From: Puniceibacterium confluentis
Lineage (GTDB): Bacteria > Pseudomonadota > Alphaproteobacteria > Rhodobacterales > Rhodobacteraceae
Reading direction: 5' to 3'
DNA length: 64,000 nt
Assembly: GCF_007923445.1 (NCBI RefSeq)
Contig: NZ_VOJI01000013.1
Location: 62,001-126,000, forward strand
Positions 42,648 through 52,239 of the stretch are shown piece after piece. The notes under the pieces are model-generated. The model saw only the letters and a program-made list of their open reading frames with translations, did no database searches and was not told the DNA's origin. The translations under genes were made by a program, and so were the position numbers. Position 1 is the first letter of the stretch. The number at the start of each line of letters is the position of its first letter.

Positions 42648-43405
42648 TGTCGCCTCCGGAGTTCACCGTGACGACAGGCTCCAGCGGCCTGCATGTGCAG
42701 CACTTGCGCAAGAGTTACCGCAAGCGCGTGGTGATCCGGGATTTTTCGATGGAGTTGAATCGGGGTGAGGTGGTGGCGTTGCTGGGCCCCAACGGCTCTG
42801 GCAAGACGACGACTTTCTACGCGATCGCCGGGTTGGTGAACCCCGAGGGCGGCCAGGTCCTGATTGACGGCAAGGATGCGACCTATCTGCCGATGTACCG
42901 CCGTGCGCGTCTGGGAATCGGGTATCTGCCGCAGGAAATGTCGATCTTCCGCGGGCTGTCGGTCGAAGACAACATCGCCGCGATCCTCGACATCAGTCAG
43001 CCCGACCGCCACAAGCGCCGCGAACGGCTGGAAGAGCTGCTGGGCGAGTTTTCCATCGAGCATTTGCGCCGCGCCCCGGCGCTGGCGCTGTCCGGCGGGG
43101 AACGCCGCCGGGTCGAGATCGCCCGCTGTCTGGCGGCGGACCCCAAGTATCTGTTGCTGGACGAACCCTTTGCCGGGGTTGATCCAATCAGTGTCGGCGA
43201 CATCCGGCACCTTGTCTCGGACCTCAAGAAACGTGGCATCGGTGTGCTGATTACAGACCATAACGTGCGCGAAACGCTCGAAATCGTGGACCGCGCCTAC
43301 ATCCTGCATGACGGTGCCGTGCTGATGTCCGGCACCCCCGACGAAGTTGTCCGCAACGAGAACGTGCGGCGGGTCTATCTGGGCGATAACTTTCGCATCA
43401 GCTGA
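42647..43405 (+). CDS. lptB: LPS export ABC ATPase LptB
   Basis: 252 residues. Walker [21 protein letters not shown]-loop [15 protein letters not shown], signature [16 protein letters not shown] and Walker [17 protein letters not shown] are all intact, with LptB-specific ending YLGDNFRIS. It supplies energy for LPS extraction by LptFG. It is translated with lptA. In many gammaproteobacteria rpoN follows here; in this window a 265-base gap and hpf follow instead. Confidence 0.96.
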   Translation: MSPPEFTVTTGSSGLHVQHLRKSYRKRVVIRDFSMELNRGEVVALLGPNGSGKTTTFYAIAGLVNPEGGQVLIDGKDATYLPMYRRARLGIGYLPQEMSIFRGLSVEDNIAAILDISQPDRHKRRERLEELLGEFSIEHLRRAPALALSGGERRRVEIARCLAADPKYLLLDEPFAGVDPISVGDIRHLVSDLKKRGIGVLITDHNVRETLEIVDRAYILHDGAVLMSGTPDEVVRNENVRRVYLGDNFRIS

Positions 43406-43670
43406 ACCGGCGTTCCGTGACGGTGTTCATGATCGGTTAAGAATATTCTCGGACAGTGATGCTGGATTTGATTGACAGAGCGGGGCCTTCTCAACTCAAA
43501 TGAAGGGTATGACGCTTTCGTGGACCGCATGTCTGATTGGTGAACACCCCCTCTCCAGGGTGTCTGCGATCAGGCCAAGGTCGGGAGTGTCACCTTCCCT
43601 CCAGACGCGGCGATAGGCCGGGCGGCTTCGCCCGTTGCTGCGTATGGGTTGATAAAGAAAAGGAAAAACA

Positions 43671-44234
43671 ATGCGCTATCAGATCACGGGAAAGCAGATC
43701 GACATCGGAGAGGCTCTGCAGACGCATGTCCAGACCGAACTGGGCTCGGTGGTGCAAAAGTACGCCGGGCGGCCCACGGATGCGACCATCATCTTTTCCA
43801 GAAGTGCGCACGAGTATGTTTGTGAATCCACCGTTCACCTGTCCACCGGGCTGACCGCCACCGCCAAGGCCCATGCGACCGAAATCTATGCCGCGTTCGA
43901 CGGATGTTCGGAAAAACTCGACAAACAGCTGCGCCGTTACAAGCGTCGGTTGAAAGATCACCACAAGGACCGCGTCGAACCCGTTGAACTCTTCGGCGCG
44001 TCCTCGTATATCCTCGCGCGTGAATCCGATATCGAGGATACGGAGCCGGATTCACTCGCGCCGGTGATCGTGGCCGAAATGCAAACGCAGATTCCGTCGC
44101 TCTCCGTGGGCGAGGCGGTGATGCAGATGGAACTGGCAGGGGCACCGGTACTGGTATTCCGGAACGAAAAGAAGAATGGCGTCAACGTCGTGTACCGCAG
44201 GGAAGATGGCAATATCGGATGGATAGATCCATGA
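43671..44234 (+). CDS. hpf: ribosome hibernation-promoting factor, long form
   Basis: 187 residues. The N-terminal S30AE domain (about 1-105) runs from YQITGKQIDIGEALQTHV to LRRYKRRLKDHHKDR. A linker is followed by the C-terminal dimerisation domain (PVIVAEMQTQIPSLSV, MELAGAPVLVFRNEK, YRREDGNIGWIDP). The long form causes 100S ribosome dimers in stationary phase. AAAGGA 6 bases upstream fits ATG 43671. ptsN follows at 58 bases. Confidence 0.95.
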   Translation: MRYQITGKQIDIGEALQTHVQTELGSVVQKYAGRPTDATIIFSRSAHEYVCESTVHLSTGLTATAKAHATEIYAAFDGCSEKLDKQLRRYKRRLKDHHKDRVEPVELFGASSYILARESDIEDTEPDSLAPVIVAEMQTQIPSLSVGEAVMQMELAGAPVLVFRNEKKNGVNVVYRREDGNIGWIDP

Positions 44235-44291
44235 CATTGCCGTTCTGCGCGTGACGCGTTAGGGCACAGCAGAAACTAGAACAGGCAGCTC

Positions 44292-44756
44292 ATGAAATTC
44301 GCGCAGCTTATAAAGCCGTCCGCCGTCAAAGTCATTTCAGCCGCATCAAGCAAGAAGCGGCTGATGCACGATCTGGCGGATCTGGCACAATCGGCGCATG
44401 GAATACATGCGCCGACCGCCGTCGAAGCCTTGATGGAACGGGAAAGCCTCGGGCCAACGGGTGTGGGACATGGGGTTGCGTTGCCGCACGCGCGCATTCC
44501 CTCGCTCGAGGATGTCGTAGGCGTTTTCATACTGCTTGAAAAACCCATCGACTTCGAAGCGGTCGACCGCCAGCCGGTGGATGTCGTCTTTGCCCTCTTT
44601 GCGCCGGAATCGGCGGGCGTAGAGCACCTGAAGGCGCTGGCGTTGGTGTCTCGCACCCTGCGCGAAGATGCTGTCTGTGCAAAATTGCGGGCCAATCATG
44701 ACGCCAGCACCCTCTACACCATCCTGACCGAACCCCATACGTCCCAGGCCGCCTGA
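44292..44756 (+). CDS. ptsN: nitrogen PTS EIIA component PtsN
   Basis: 154 residues. The phosphorylated histidine is in GVGHGVALPHARI (the PH histidine, about H66). PtsN, EINtr and NPr form a regulatory relay linked to potassium and nitrogen status rather than sugar uptake. Its place after hpf follows the lptCAB-hpf-ptsN order of many proteobacteria. It converges with a minus-strand sulfotransferase. Confidence 0.94.
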   Translation: MKFAQLIKPSAVKVISAASSKKRLMHDLADLAQSAHGIHAPTAVEALMERESLGPTGVGHGVALPHARIPSLEDVVGVFILLEKPIDFEAVDRQPVDVVFALFAPESAGVEHLKALALVSRTLREDAVCAKLRANHDASTLYTILTEPHTSQAA

Positions 44757-44814
44757 GGGCCGTTCTCGACGATATGCCGGGTCAAGGCGCAGGTAGGGGC
44801 GCGGATCGGGTCGG

Positions 44815-46242
44815 CTAATCCCAGTCGGCAAAGCCAAACATCAGGTAATCGCGGTTGTAGGCATCGCGCGCCAGGCTTTCGATCTCGTCGTCGTAGATTT
44901 GCGCCAATGCGAATGGCGCGCGGGTCGGGACGGGCACAGGATCGGGCGGCGCAGGATGCCCGACCTGCATGGCCAGCGCGGGCAGGTAGTCCCCCATTTC
45001 TTCTTCGCGGATGATCATGTCGGGCAGGGTGAATTCCGCCATGCCCTGCAGCACCTGGGCCTGGGATGCCCAGTGCGCGTCCACCCGCACAGCCGTTTGT
45101 CCGGCAAGATTCGCCTTGAGGAACGTCAGCCAGGCGGTAAAGGCGCTGCGGTGGGCACTCAGATCATACTCCGGCCCCGGCGCTGCCTCAGGTATCGGCA
45201 GATTGTGCGCCCGTCGCAGGGTCTTGCGGATCTGCAGAAAGGTGCCGGGTCCGGTGGACAGGATCCGCGAACAGAAGGCGTCGTGCGCGCGGGCCACCGG
45301 GTGGCGCAGGACACAAAAGCTGCGGTGGCCTTCGTGCTCGCGTTTCCACTGACGCAGGTCTTTCTGGCTGAAATCGCGCAAAAGGGCCGAGTCGTCGACC
45401 GCGTCCAGTTCCGCAAGCCAGGTGTTGACCGCCGCCTCGGGCCCCGAGCGGATCGGCATCGACAGCAGCCCGGTGCGCGCGGCGGCGACATAAGAAGGGA
45501 CAACCGGCCCCCGGCGCGGTTCAAAATTCGGCGTGCGAGCCATGTTGAACCGATCCAGCCGGGCCAGCGCATCCTGCATCGTTTCAAAATTTTCTACTTT
45601 TTCAGACAGGGGTTCCGGATTCTGCCGTTTGAGCGCGGTGTTGAGACTTTTCAACCGGTCGTCCACGCCCAGCCAGCGGGCCAGACCGTTCATCACCGCG
45701 ACGTCTTGCAAGTCCTCGTAGGCAACGTAAAACGCCGTCTGCCCCGAGGTCTGCAGCGCGTTCATCAGGTGAATCTGAAAACCCTGCAACGTGGCCATGT
45801 GCGCTTCGAACTCTGCTGGATCAAACAGCGCCCGCCCGCCCTTGCGCCTTTTCACATGTGTCAGCTTCCACTGACCGGTCGACTGGGCGATCTTCCAGCT
45901 GACATAACTGTCCACCGGATTACGCGTCAGGATGATCTTGGCACAGTGCGCATCCTGCAGCAGCTTGGGCAGGATACGGGCATCATGGTCGTGAAAGAAC
46001 CGGAAACCGCCCAGTCCTGCCGTGACATTGCGAATCTGGTGCAGCAGCCGGTCGGGGGCGGCATCGCGCTCTTCCTGGGTGATGCCAAGGATGTGTTCCG
46101 AATTGGGATATCCGATGAAGTGCGGATTGAACGCTTCTCCGTGGCAGGTGACGCCGTCAAAGGCATTCAGGTTCGCCTCGAGAAAATTTGACCCGGTGCG
46201 CATTTCGGCGAAGATCACGAAACAGTCGAAAGGCTTGGCCAT
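44815..46242 (-). CDS. two-domain sulfotransferase
   Basis: 475 residues, twice the usual length of a sulfotransferase. The N-terminal domain (about 1-230) has the PAPS loop FAEMRTGSNFLEANLN at the start and IILTRNPVDSYVSWK as the 3'-phosphate motif. The C-terminal part (about 245-475) repeats an RHPVARAHDAFCSRIL motif after FCVL, with no clear PAPS loop, so it may be a degenerate second domain. It starts 6 bases after the GT14 gene upstream. Together with that gene and cysQ it suggests sulfation of a surface polysaccharide. Confidence 0.78.
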   Translation of the reverse strand: MAKPFDCFVIFAEMRTGSNFLEANLNAFDGVTCHGEAFNPHFIGYPNSEHILGITQEERDAAPDRLLHQIRNVTAGLGGFRFFHDHDARILPKLLQDAHCAKIILTRNPVDSYVSWKIAQSTGQWKLTHVKRRKGGRALFDPAEFEAHMATLQGFQIHLMNALQTSGQTAFYVAYEDLQDVAVMNGLARWLGVDDRLKSLNTALKRQNPEPLSEKVENFETMQDALARLDRFNMARTPNFEPRRGPVVPSYVAAARTGLLSMPIRSGPEAAVNTWLAELDAVDDSALLRDFSQKDLRQWKREHEGHRSFCVLRHPVARAHDAFCSRILSTGPGTFLQIRKTLRRAHNLPIPEAAPGPEYDLSAHRSAFTAWLTFLKANLAGQTAVRVDAHWASQAQVLQGMAEFTLPDMIIREEEMGDYLPALAMQVGHPAPPDPVPVPTRAPFALAQIYDDEIESLARDAYNRDYLMFGFADWD

Positions 46243-46248
46243 AGGGGC

Positions 46249-47949
46249 TCACTTCTTCACAAGATAGGGTTTGCGCGGCCGACCGATCGGGGTGCGGGGC
46301 AGAGGGTCAACCGGGAAATCACCCATGAGGTAGGGGTGCATCCCCTGGTTCTTGAGGTTTTGCAAAAACTGGCCAAAGCCGGCGAGATCCTGCATCAGCG
46401 GTGCTTCGGCCAAACGACGAAGGGATTTTTGACCGATCTCGTCGATGATGATCTGCAGCGGCTCCATCGGCGCCTCGATGAATTCCGCCATCGTCCAGAT
46501 CCGGATACGGGCCTTCACGTCGGGGCTGCGCAATTCGTCCAGCATCCGGCTTTCGATCTTCTGCAGCGCCGCCGCTTCCTTGCGGATGTCGGCAAAGTTG
46601 GCGTTGGACCTGAAAAGTTCGACGGCCCAGGCGCCGGAAATGACCGAGATCTGGGCATTGGGATCGCGCGCCATGTGCCAGTTGATCTTTTTGGTGTCGC
46701 GCGGACCGTACTGAAAACACTGACGCTCGCCCCGGGTGTTCCAGATCAGGTTGGTCAGAAAGCCCATCGGATTGTTGTCGCGCAACAGGGCATCGTCAGA
46801 CAGTGCGCCGTTTATCACAGACTGGCCATTGGCAAACTCGGCCCGGTCCGGGCCGTAGAGATGGCCGTGCACCTGCGCCCCTGTCGCGCGGGCAAGCCAG
46901 GGTTCAAAATCCTGGAAAAGTTCAGAAAACCCCTGAAATACCGAGTACTTGGTCGCTGTTACACCGTTTTCCCAGCCATAGTTGGGAAAGCGCGAATGCA
47001 TGTAAAGCCCGGCCCGTCCGCGGGTTCGGCGATCGACGGCACGGGCGAAGATGCGGTCGATCTTGCCAGGATTGGGTTCCGTCTTGTTCATCACGCCGTC
47101 TCTGTCGGACAGGAATGCCTCGTAAAGTCGTTCGGCATGGGGCCAGATCTTGCGCGCGACAAAACAGTCCGAGCGGCGCAGCAATTGCAGGTGATCATCA
47201 TAAAAGATGTGCGGTTTGCCCTGAAAGTCGAACTTGGAAAGGGTCAGGGACCGGCTTTCGATCCGGGTCGCGTAGAGCCGTGCCAGCGTCTGGAAATAAG
47301 ATTCGTCCGGAATCCACACCTGTTTGAAATAGCGGTCATAGACCGGTCGGGCCGGATCCTGCAAAATCGCCGACAGGGTCTGACGGGTGAGGCACCACCA
47401 CTGGCTGCCCATATGCGGCACGATGTCATGCGGAACACTGCGGCGATAACCGAGCCATCGCTGCACGGCGACGGATTTGTCAAAGAGATACCTGTGCTTG
47501 CGCCAGGAGAACGGGAACCTCAGGGTGAAACGCTCGTGATCGAGACCGCCCACCGTCCAGGGCACGTCCGCTGTGGTCGCACTTTCGATGAAATCGGTGC
47601 GTGGACGGGCGGCCAGATATTCGACCAACTCTTCGACCGGACGCAGTGGCAGGCAGGATCCGGACGACAGATAGACATGGCGCACATCGTCGAACCATTC
47701 CAGCATCATCTCGGCGGCATCCTGGCTGGCCGCGACCAGCCCCCAGGTGCCCCATTCGCAGCTGTGGCGGCGTGAAAACAGCACCGTCGGCACATCCGAG
47801 AGACCGGCGACAAAGGCGTCGTAAATCTTGCGCGGCACATTGCGGTCCACGTGAATGACCACAGGACAGCCCGCGCGTGTCCAATGGCGCGCCACCTGTT
47901 CGGCCCGCCCGAGTGCGGTGTGCACCAGCATGATGATGCCGACACTCAT
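46249..47949 (-). CDS. GT14 'Branch'-type N-acetylglucosaminyltransferase-like protein, copy 2
   Basis: 566 residues, paralogue of the gene at 27119. Shared blocks are IIMLVHTALGRAEQVARH, VIHVDRNVP, RHVYLSSGSCLPLRPVEEL, HMGSQWWCLTRQTLSAIL and WIPDESYFQTLARL. The C-terminal 260 residues (TKYSVFQGFSELFQDFEPWL, then QVHGHLYGPDRAEF) differ from the other copy but include the same type of extension. It overlaps the upstream GT gene by 4 bases and precedes the sulfotransferase, so the three form one transcription unit. Confidence 0.82.
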   Translation of the reverse strand: MSVGIIMLVHTALGRAEQVARHWTRAGCPVVIHVDRNVPRKIYDAFVAGLSDVPTVLFSRRHSCEWGTWGLVAASQDAAEMMLEWFDDVRHVYLSSGSCLPLRPVEELVEYLAARPRTDFIESATTADVPWTVGGLDHERFTLRFPFSWRKHRYLFDKSVAVQRWLGYRRSVPHDIVPHMGSQWWCLTRQTLSAILQDPARPVYDRYFKQVWIPDESYFQTLARLYATRIESRSLTLSKFDFQGKPHIFYDDHLQLLRRSDCFVARKIWPHAERLYEAFLSDRDGVMNKTEPNPGKIDRIFARAVDRRTRGRAGLYMHSRFPNYGWENGVTATKYSVFQGFSELFQDFEPWLARATGAQVHGHLYGPDRAEFANGQSVINGALSDDALLRDNNPMGFLTNLIWNTRGERQCFQYGPRDTKKINWHMARDPNAQISVISGAWAVELFRSNANFADIRKEAAALQKIESRMLDELRSPDVKARIRIWTMAEFIEAPMEPLQIIIDEIGQKSLRRLAEAPLMQDLAGFGQFLQNLKNQGMHPYLMGDFPVDPLPRTPIGRPRKPYLVKK

Positions 47950-48956
47950 GCCCAGTTGCCCTTGGACATCAGGCCCAGAATTTCAAGCTGACGCCAATTG
48001 ATGTACTTCTCGCTCCACTTGCACCACAGTTCGGGATTGTCCCGCAGCCCGGCGGCATAAGCGATGTATTCCTTGGACCCGGAGTAGTGTTGCTTGCGCT
48101 CGATTTCCTCCTCGGCCTTGGCGGTGAAGGTGTCGAGAAACTTGGTGTGCAGCAACACGCCGCTGGCCTTTTCTCCGCCCCATTCGTCATAGACGAGGTT
48201 CAATCCGCGCGGCAGCAGCTGATGGGTCGAACTGGCATAGGCATAGCGCCGGTCCCATTTTACCAGCGGCACCTTGTTCAGGGCCGGAGCCCGTTCGGGG
48301 TTTTCGGGGAAAAAGACACGGGCGCGCGGTCCGCCCTGGATCCAGAGATTGCCAAAGCGCGGGTTCTTGGAAATCGTGTAATTGCCGGCATCGAACCACG
48401 ACGCAATCTCGATCGGGTTCTGTCCGGCCTGATAAGGTTCGGCATCGATCCGACCCTTTGGATACATGTCCAAGAGCATGGCGCTGAAGCTCTTGATCGA
48501 CGAGGCATCAAGCCAGTCGGTCAGCGCCCGCAGTGGCCGTGTGTCGCAGAACGGATAAAGGAACAGCTCGTCCGGGTCGACGACAAGCGTCCAGTGGCCG
48601 TGACCATATTTCATCTGCAGCCAGTTGAGCCAGTCGACGCCGAAACGTGCCCGCTTGTAGCTGGCGCGGGTGGACCAGACCGAAACATCGTCCTGCCGGG
48701 CCAGGTAGTCGAGCGATCCATCGGTGCTGTCATTGTCGACGAAGAAAAAGTGGTTCACCCCCATGTCGCGGTAATACTTGAGGAAATAGGGCAGGCGCAC
48801 ACCTTCGTTGCGCTGGGTCGAAAACACAAAGATGTCCGATGACCGGGTCTGTTCGTGCCGCAGTGCCACAGGTTTCAGTTCGCGTCGCTTGCGAAAGGCA
48901 CGAATCCGCCAGCGCTGGCGCTGCAGCCGAAGCCGGTATGACTGCCATGCCCCCAA
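47946..48956 (-). CDS. GT2/GT92-like glycosyltransferase
   Basis: 336 residues. FVFSTQRNEGVRLPYFLKYY, NHFFFVDNDSTDGSLDYL and LVVDPDELFLYPF carry the nucleotide-sugar and metal (DxD-type) motifs of the Glyco_tranf_2_4 family. A basic N-terminal stretch (RLRLQRQRWRIRAFRKRR) may bind membrane lipid. The start is TTG 48956, with GAGG 7 bases upstream; an in-frame stop (TAA) lies just ahead of it, so no longer start is possible. First gene of the GT/GT14/sulfotransferase unit. Confidence 0.85.
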   Translation of the reverse strand: MGAWQSYRLRLQRQRWRIRAFRKRRELKPVALRHEQTRSSDIFVFSTQRNEGVRLPYFLKYYRDMGVNHFFFVDNDSTDGSLDYLARQDDVSVWSTRASYKRARFGVDWLNWLQMKYGHGHWTLVVDPDELFLYPFCDTRPLRALTDWLDASSIKSFSAMLLDMYPKGRIDAEPYQAGQNPIEIASWFDAGNYTISKNPRFGNLWIQGGPRARVFFPENPERAPALNKVPLVKWDRRYAYASSTHQLLPRGLNLVYDEWGGEKASGVLLHTKFLDTFTAKAEEEIERKQHYSGSKEYIAYAAGLRDNPELWCKWSEKYINWRQLEILGLMSKGNWA

Positions 48957-49008
48957 ACTCTTACCTCGTTATGGACCGGCGTCCCGGACCTTCACTTTCT
49001 GGCGCCTA

Positions 49009-50199
49009 TCAGATCGACCTTAAGACGATGTTGAAATGGGTCTGCCAGTCCGGCGGAACAAATTCCAGCGCCTGTTTCTTGTCCGTCTGTTGCGATTTGG
49101 CCAGTGCGATGATGCTTTGACGCCAAAGATACCGGTCCGTGACCTTTGCGTAAATGGGAATGTTGCCAAGCACTTCGCGGCAGACAGCCAGATCAGAGCA
49201 GATCACCGGCACCCCCAGCGCGGCCGCTTCGACCGGGGGCAGACCGTAGCCTTCGGCATGACTGGGGAACAGGAGTCCGGCACTTTGCGCGAGCAGCGCG
49301 AAAACCGCGCCATCCTGCAACCCGCTGAGTTCGTGGACCCGGGGCGAGGCGCGGTCAAGACGCGCGAAAACGTCATGATTTTCCCAGCCACGCGCGCCAA
49401 GAATGACCAGATGCGGCGCGGTCGCACCCATCTCATCCCAAAGGTCCAGCAGCAGCGCGTGGTTCTTGCGCGGCTCGATGGTGCCGAGAGCGACAAAATA
49501 GGGCGCCTCCCAGGGGCCTTCCGGCGCGACACCCGGTACCGGCAGGGGCACCCCGAGGTGGGCGACGACGCAGGAAGGTGCGGCCTGCCAGCGGGCGGCA
49601 TGCCGCAACACATCGCCCCGAGTCTGGGCGGAATTGCAGATCACCACATCGGCATTCTGCACCAGCCTTTGCAGGAAACCCGCAAACTTCCGGGCGGTTC
49701 CTGCGCGCTGATATTGTGGAAAATCCAGCGGAATCGTGTCGTGCACCAGCACCCCGATCCGCATGCCCGACACCTGCCGCACCGCGCGCAGCACACGGGC
49801 GGTCAGATTGCTGTGACCGGTGTTCAGGTAATGAGTCCGTTCGGGCAGATGGCGCCGCAGCATCCGGCCGAGACCAGGCGGCAAACAGCGGGCAATCGCC
49901 AGCCGACGGGCATCGGCCTCGCCCTGCCGACGTCCCGTGTTGCCACCATGCAAACGTCGCGGCAGATCCACCGGTCCCCAGGTGCCCTGCGCTACCCTCT
50001 CGTGCACGGCGGCGCACCCTGAGAAGTCCAGCAACAGGTATCCCAGCGAGGTCCGCACCAACCCGTACAACGGTTCGGGAACGGTCAGAAGATGTTCAAG
50101 ATAGGCAAATTCGACCCGGTCAACGCCGGTCATCCGGCGATCCGCCCGCCGGATCAGCCGCGTCAGGTCCAGCAGTCGGGCTGACGGACCTGACGTCAT
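49009..50199 (-). CDS. GT1/GT4-type glycosyltransferase
   Basis: 396 residues of GT-B fold. The C-terminal domain has VALGTIEPRKNHALLLDLW and LLFPSHAEGYGLPPVEAAAL with the donor-binding ExxxxxxxE. The N-terminal part includes DLTRLIRRADRRMTGVDRVE and VLVHDTIPLDFPQY, a pattern seen in mannosyl/glucosyl-transferases of polysaccharide clusters. ATG 50199 lies 4 bases after the galE stop. Retaining transfer from a nucleotide sugar is expected. Confidence 0.9.
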   Translation of the reverse strand: MTSGPSARLLDLTRLIRRADRRMTGVDRVEFAYLEHLLTVPEPLYGLVRTSLGYLLLDFSGCAAVHERVAQGTWGPVDLPRRLHGGNTGRRQGEADARRLAIARCLPPGLGRMLRRHLPERTHYLNTGHSNLTARVLRAVRQVSGMRIGVLVHDTIPLDFPQYQRAGTARKFAGFLQRLVQNADVVICNSAQTRGDVLRHAARWQAAPSCVVAHLGVPLPVPGVAPEGPWEAPYFVALGTIEPRKNHALLLDLWDEMGATAPHLVILGARGWENHDVFARLDRASPRVHELSGLQDGAVFALLAQSAGLLFPSHAEGYGLPPVEAAALGVPVICSDLAVCREVLGNIPIYAKVTDRYLWRQSIIALAKSQQTDKKQALEFVPPDWQTHFNIVLRSI

Positions 50200-50203
50200 T
50201 GGA

Positions 50204-51187
50204 TCACTTGGCAAAATGCCCCGACTGGTGCCAGCGCCAGGCGTCGGCAATCATCTGGTGCATGGTGGAACGTTCGGGGCTCCAGCCCAGTTCCGCCACG
50301 GCCCGGGTCGACCCCGAAACCAGCGCGGTGCAGTCGCCCGCCCGGCGCGGGCCGTCGTGTGCCGGAACGGCGCGATTGGTGACCGCACGGCTGGCCTCCA
50401 TCACCTCGCGCACGGAGAATCCGGTGCCCGTGCCCAGATTGAACACCCGGCTGCCCCGTCCGTCCTGAAGCCACTTCAGCCCCAGCACATGCGCATCGAC
50501 CAGATCACAGACATGCACGTAGTCACGGATGCAGGTGCCGTCCGGCGTGTCGTAATCGGTGCCGTGGATGGTCAGCGCGTCGCGCTTGCCCTGAATCGCG
50601 TCCAGCATCACCGGGATCAGGTGGGTTTCGGGACGGTGATGTTCCCCCACCTCGGCTTCGGGGTCGGCGCCTGCCACGTTGAAGTAGCGGAAGATCACGT
50701 GGCGCAGGCCGTGGGCCGCTTCAAAGTCGCGCAGGATGTCCTCGATCGCCCGCTTTGACGCACCATAGGCGTTCAGCGGTATCTGCGCGCTGGTTTCATC
50801 CAGCACGACATTGTCCTGCTCACCATAGGTGGCGCAGGTCGAGCTGAAAACAAAGTCAAGACAGCCCGCCGCCACCGCCGCTTCGATCAGGGTCAGCGAA
50901 CCGGTGACGTTGTTGCGCCAGTATTTTCCGGGCTCGGACATTGCCTCGCCAACCTGGCTCAGTGCCGCGAAATGCATCACCGCAACGGGTTTCCACCTGG
51001 CAAAAACCTCGTCAAGCCGGACGCGGTCCAACAGGTCACCAGGTTCGAAAGGACCGAATTTCACGGCATCCTGCCAACCTGTGGACAAATTGTCATAAGT
51101 GATGGGGGTATAGCCTGCACGGGCGAGCGCCTTGCAGGCGTGGGCGCCGATGTAACCGGCGCCTCCTGTAACCAGAACGTTTTGCAC
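50204..51187 (-). CDS. galE: UDP-glucose 4-epimerase
   Basis: 327-residue short-chain dehydrogenase. NAD motif VTGGAGYIGAHACK, catalytic YGASKRAIED (YxxxK) and SSTCATYGE, then RYFNVAGADPEAEVGEHH. It interconverts UDP-glucose and UDP-galactose. It lies 4 bases after galU, so the two supply UDP-sugars for the polysaccharide genes on both sides. Confidence 0.95.
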   Translation of the reverse strand: MQNVLVTGGAGYIGAHACKALARAGYTPITYDNLSTGWQDAVKFGPFEPGDLLDRVRLDEVFARWKPVAVMHFAALSQVGEAMSEPGKYWRNNVTGSLTLIEAAVAAGCLDFVFSSTCATYGEQDNVVLDETSAQIPLNAYGASKRAIEDILRDFEAAHGLRHVIFRYFNVAGADPEAEVGEHHRPETHLIPVMLDAIQGKRDALTIHGTDYDTPDGTCIRDYVHVCDLVDAHVLGLKWLQDGRGSRVFNLGTGTGFSVREVMEASRAVTNRAVPAHDGPRRAGDCTALVSGSTRAVAELGWSPERSTMHQMIADAWRWHQSGHFAK

Positions 51188-51191
51188 GGTG

Positions 51192-52085
51192 TTATTCAGC
51201 CGCTTTCTCGACCGAGATCACTTCGTGCAGGAAGCGCCGCAGGTCATCTTTCAGTTCGTCACGGGCGAGACCAAAGGCCACGGTTGCCTGCAGGAAGCCG
51301 GCCTTCGAGCCGCAGTCGAAACGCTGGCCGCGGAAGCGCAGGCCGTACACCCCTTCTTCGCCGCCGATTTCCTGTGCGATGGCGTCAGTCAGCTGGATTT
51401 CTCCGCCGGCGCCAGCCTTCATCTTGTTGAGGTTCTTCAGCACGCGCGGCGACAGGATATAACGTCCGATGACCGCCAGATTGGACGGTGCCGTGCCTTT
51501 TGCGGGCTTTTCGACCATGCCTTTGACCGAAACCATTGATCCCATGTCTTCCTGCACGTCCAGGATGCCGTAGGACGAAGCCTTGTCGGCGGGCACTTCC
51601 ATCGCCGCGACCATATTGCCGCCGGTTTCCTCGTAGGCCTCGACCATCTGCTGCAGGCAGGGCTTCTCGGCGGCGATCACGTCATCCGGCAGGATCACGG
51701 CAAAGGGCTCGTTGCCGATCAGACGGCGCGCACACCACACCGCGTGGCCCAGGCCCAGTGCCTTGTGCTGGCGCATATAAGCGACTTCGCCGGAATCCAT
51801 GTTGGTGGATTTCAGGATCTCGAGCAGCTCATCCTTGCCCTGGCGCCGCAGTTCCTGTTCCAGCTGCGGTGAATGATCAAAATAGTCCTCGAGCGCGCCC
51901 TTGCCGCGCGAGGTGACAAACAGAAATTCCTTGATCCCGGCCGCGCGGGCCTCGTCGATGGCGTACTGTACCAAGGGACGGTCAACGAGAGTCATGATTT
52001 CCTTCGGAACCGACTTGGTGGCCGGAAGAAAGCGTGTCCCGAGACCGGCGACCGGAAAAATCGCCTTTGTTACCTTGTTACGCAT
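51192..52085 (-). CDS. galU: UTP-glucose-1-phosphate uridylyltransferase
   Basis: 297 residues. The nucleotidyltransferase motif PVAGLGTRFLPATKSVPKEI and VEKPAKGTAPSNLAVIGRY are characteristic of GalU. It makes UDP-glucose from UTP and glucose-1-phosphate. The AT-rich 154 bases upstream (52086-52239) probably hold the promoter of the galU-galE-GT unit. AAGGAG about 7 bases upstream sets ATG 52085. Confidence 0.96.
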   Translation of the reverse strand: MRNKVTKAIFPVAGLGTRFLPATKSVPKEIMTLVDRPLVQYAIDEARAAGIKEFLFVTSRGKGALEDYFDHSPQLEQELRRQGKDELLEILKSTNMDSGEVAYMRQHKALGLGHAVWCARRLIGNEPFAVILPDDVIAAEKPCLQQMVEAYEETGGNMVAAMEVPADKASSYGILDVQEDMGSMVSVKGMVEKPAKGTAPSNLAVIGRYILSPRVLKNLNKMKAGAGGEIQLTDAIAQEIGGEEGVYGLRFRGQRFDCGSKAGFLQATVAFGLARDELKDDLRRFLHEVISVEKAAE

Positions 52086-52239
52086 TAAACTGCTCCTTGC
52101 GTTCTGCAGATCACTGTAGCGGAAATTCTGCTAAATTTCATTACATCATCATAGGGTGATAAAAAGCACCGAAATGTATTCCATGTGACATTCGGCGGAT
52201 AGTAGGGTCGTTCGTAAGCGTACATTTTAGCCTTTTGTT

